From: Deltaproteobacteria bacterium | Lineage (GTDB): Bacteria; Myxococcota_A; Polyangia; JAAYKL01 | Assembly: GCA_030595125.1 (NCBI GenBank) | Contig: JAUVDV010000051.1 | Location: 1 to 36,989 of the forward strand | Length of the DNA: 36,989 bases | Direction: 5' to 3' | Shown here: one piece after another, positions 36,110-36,989 of the stretch | Layout of the letters: each line of letters opens with the position of its first letter | Numbering within the stretch: the first letter of the stretch is position 1 | Notes under the pieces: model-generated | Told to the model about the DNA's origin: nothing | What the model saw: only the letters and a program-made list of their open reading frames with translations | The model's database searches: none | Position numbers and translations under genes: made by a program

Positions 36110-36989
36110 ATGTTGCAAAGATTATTTTTTCACCTGTTTGTCGGATCGGCCATTGTGTTGTTTTTGGCGTCTTGTGCACAGAGCATTGACGCTCGCGAAG
36201 ACGATGAAGACGCCGGGAGTGATTCGGATTCCGATTCCGACACCGATACGGACACCGATACGGACACGGACATCGACACCGATACGGACACGGACATCGA
36301 CACCGACACAGACACCGATACCGACACGGATACGGATACGGATACCGACACCGATACAGCAGGGCTGGGGGCAACCTGCAGTAATCCCATAGTGGTTCCC
36401 GACACGCCGTCGTTCTACAATTTCGTCGATGACTGGACTAATTTTACAGCCGACTCCTTCGACGACTCCCTTCCGGGTTGCACAACTGCGGGTGGAGGCA
36501 CGATCTGGTTCGAGGTGACTGTTCCCGACGGTGAGAATCTGGAGGTAGAGGCCCTCGATGGACCGTCAATCGCCATCAACTACATAACCGATTGCTCAGA
36601 CACCTCGTGTCTGCTCTCCGGCGCCGGCCGAATAGCCTATCCCAACCTGAGCGGTAGCCCCATGACCATCCTGGTGGCAGTGGAGCAGTCGTTCCCGCTG
36701 GGGTCAGGGATCATGGACATCGGCATCGATCGTTACGAGAAGCACGGGGACACCTGTCTCGACGGGGTGATGATGAACCTGGCGACCACCTCGACACCCC
36801 AGACCGAGGTCGTCTTCGTGGATGACTACGTGATGGACACAATGCCTGCGGGATGCGGGTATTCCTCGGCCAGCGGGCCGGACATCTGGTTCACGATCCC
36901 GGTTCCCGACAACACCCAGATGCAGTTCACTGCCGCGAGTTCCTACAGTACTTTTTACTCGGGCTACACCCTGGATTGTGCGGTGGGCG
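36110..36989 (+). CDS. Lipoprotein with Asp-Thr linker, truncated at the window end
   Basis: The frame is open from ATG 36110 to the window edge (293 codons). The signal peptide ends LASC (Cys22), followed by an acidic Asp/Ser/Thr/Ile linker (residues 37-83) and a beta-rich body with two similar units: GGGTIWFEVTVPDGENLEVEA and SGPDIWFTIPVPDNTQMQF, a possible jelly-roll pair. AAGGAG at 36097-36102 supports the start. The rest of the protein lies outside. A surface-exposed body on a spacer is inferred. Confidence 0.8.
   Translation, partial: MLQRLFFHLFVGSAIVLFLASCAQSIDAREDDEDAGSDSDSDSDTDTDTDTDTDIDTDTDTDIDTDTDTDTDTDTDTDTDTDTAGLGATCSNPIVVPDTPSFYNFVDDWTNFTADSFDDSLPGCTTAGGGTIWFEVTVPDGENLEVEALDGPSIAINYITDCSDTSCLLSGAGRIAYPNLSGSPMTILVAVEQSFPLGSGIMDIGIDRYEKHGDTCLDGVMMNLATTSTPQTEVVFVDDYVMDTMPAGCGYSSASGPDIWFTIPVPDNTQMQFTAASSYSTFYSGYTLDCAVG
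36218..36358 (+). repeat. Asp-Ser/Asp-Thr codon tract
   Basis: 47 codons of alternating Asp with Ser, Thr or Ile. Codons vary, as in the tract at 8667, so the repeat is imperfect at base level. Confidence 0.85.

Overview
The window is GC-rich DNA from a Gram-negative bacterium with an outer membrane. It encodes about ten lipoproteins, several with long Asp-Thr linkers, plus RCC1-like, DUF1566, 'WGT' propeller and TPR/PEGA-type envelope proteins. It also has BamB- and YfgM-like proteins and S55-type peptidase and patatin genes. Together these resemble Myxococcota or related deltaproteobacterial lineages; this is inferred from protein style, not from a marker gene. No rRNA, tRNA, CRISPR array or transposase gene was recognised.

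Layout. (1) 1-567 holds no supported gene. (2) 568-8410 (+) is a tight run of envelope genes: two exported proteins with C-terminal membrane hairpins, a TPR lipoprotein, an S55-like serine peptidase, a beta-propeller protein and a patatin-like phospholipase. (3) 8411-14185 is accessory: an Asp-Thr/L-domain lipoprotein, a DUF4926/DUF6883 pair, a leftover 3' end of a second patatin gene, a 'WGT' lipoprotein, a Fic protein whose catalytic His is Gln, and a divergent AAA_14/DUF4143 ATPase. (4) 14242-19902 (+) is metabolic: Tat-exported DUF362 protein, Tat-signal AmmeMemoRadiSam-type radical SAM enzyme, stand-alone biotinyl domain, DegT-type aminotransferase overlapping an ABC ATPase, and an acyl-CoA dehydrogenase. 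(5) 19990-27415 is accessory again: small lipoproteins, an AAA ATPase/DUF4276 pair resembling two-gene abortive-infection modules, and RCC1, DUF1566, TPR/PEGA and barrel-like proteins, with a 38-bp exact direct repeat at 23070 and 27418. (6) 27530-29622 is a YfgM-like/BamB-like pair. (7) 29735-35997 is a four-gene operon. (8) A truncated Asp-Thr lipoprotein runs off the right end.

The most unusual part is the operon at 29735-35997. It encodes a Cdc48/VCP-type double AAA+ ATPase, a protein joining an exported vWA-like domain, one membrane span and a GrpE-like nucleotide-exchange domain, a divergent Hsp70, and a tail-anchored TPR protein whose N-terminus faintly resembles a J-domain without HPD. 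ATGA overlaps or a 4-nt gap link all four. My inference is a membrane-anchored Hsp70/Cdc48 machine, possibly controlled from the periplasm and used in envelope proteostasis, next to the YfgM/BamB pair. The domain assignments rest on motifs read by eye, and the functional model is untested.
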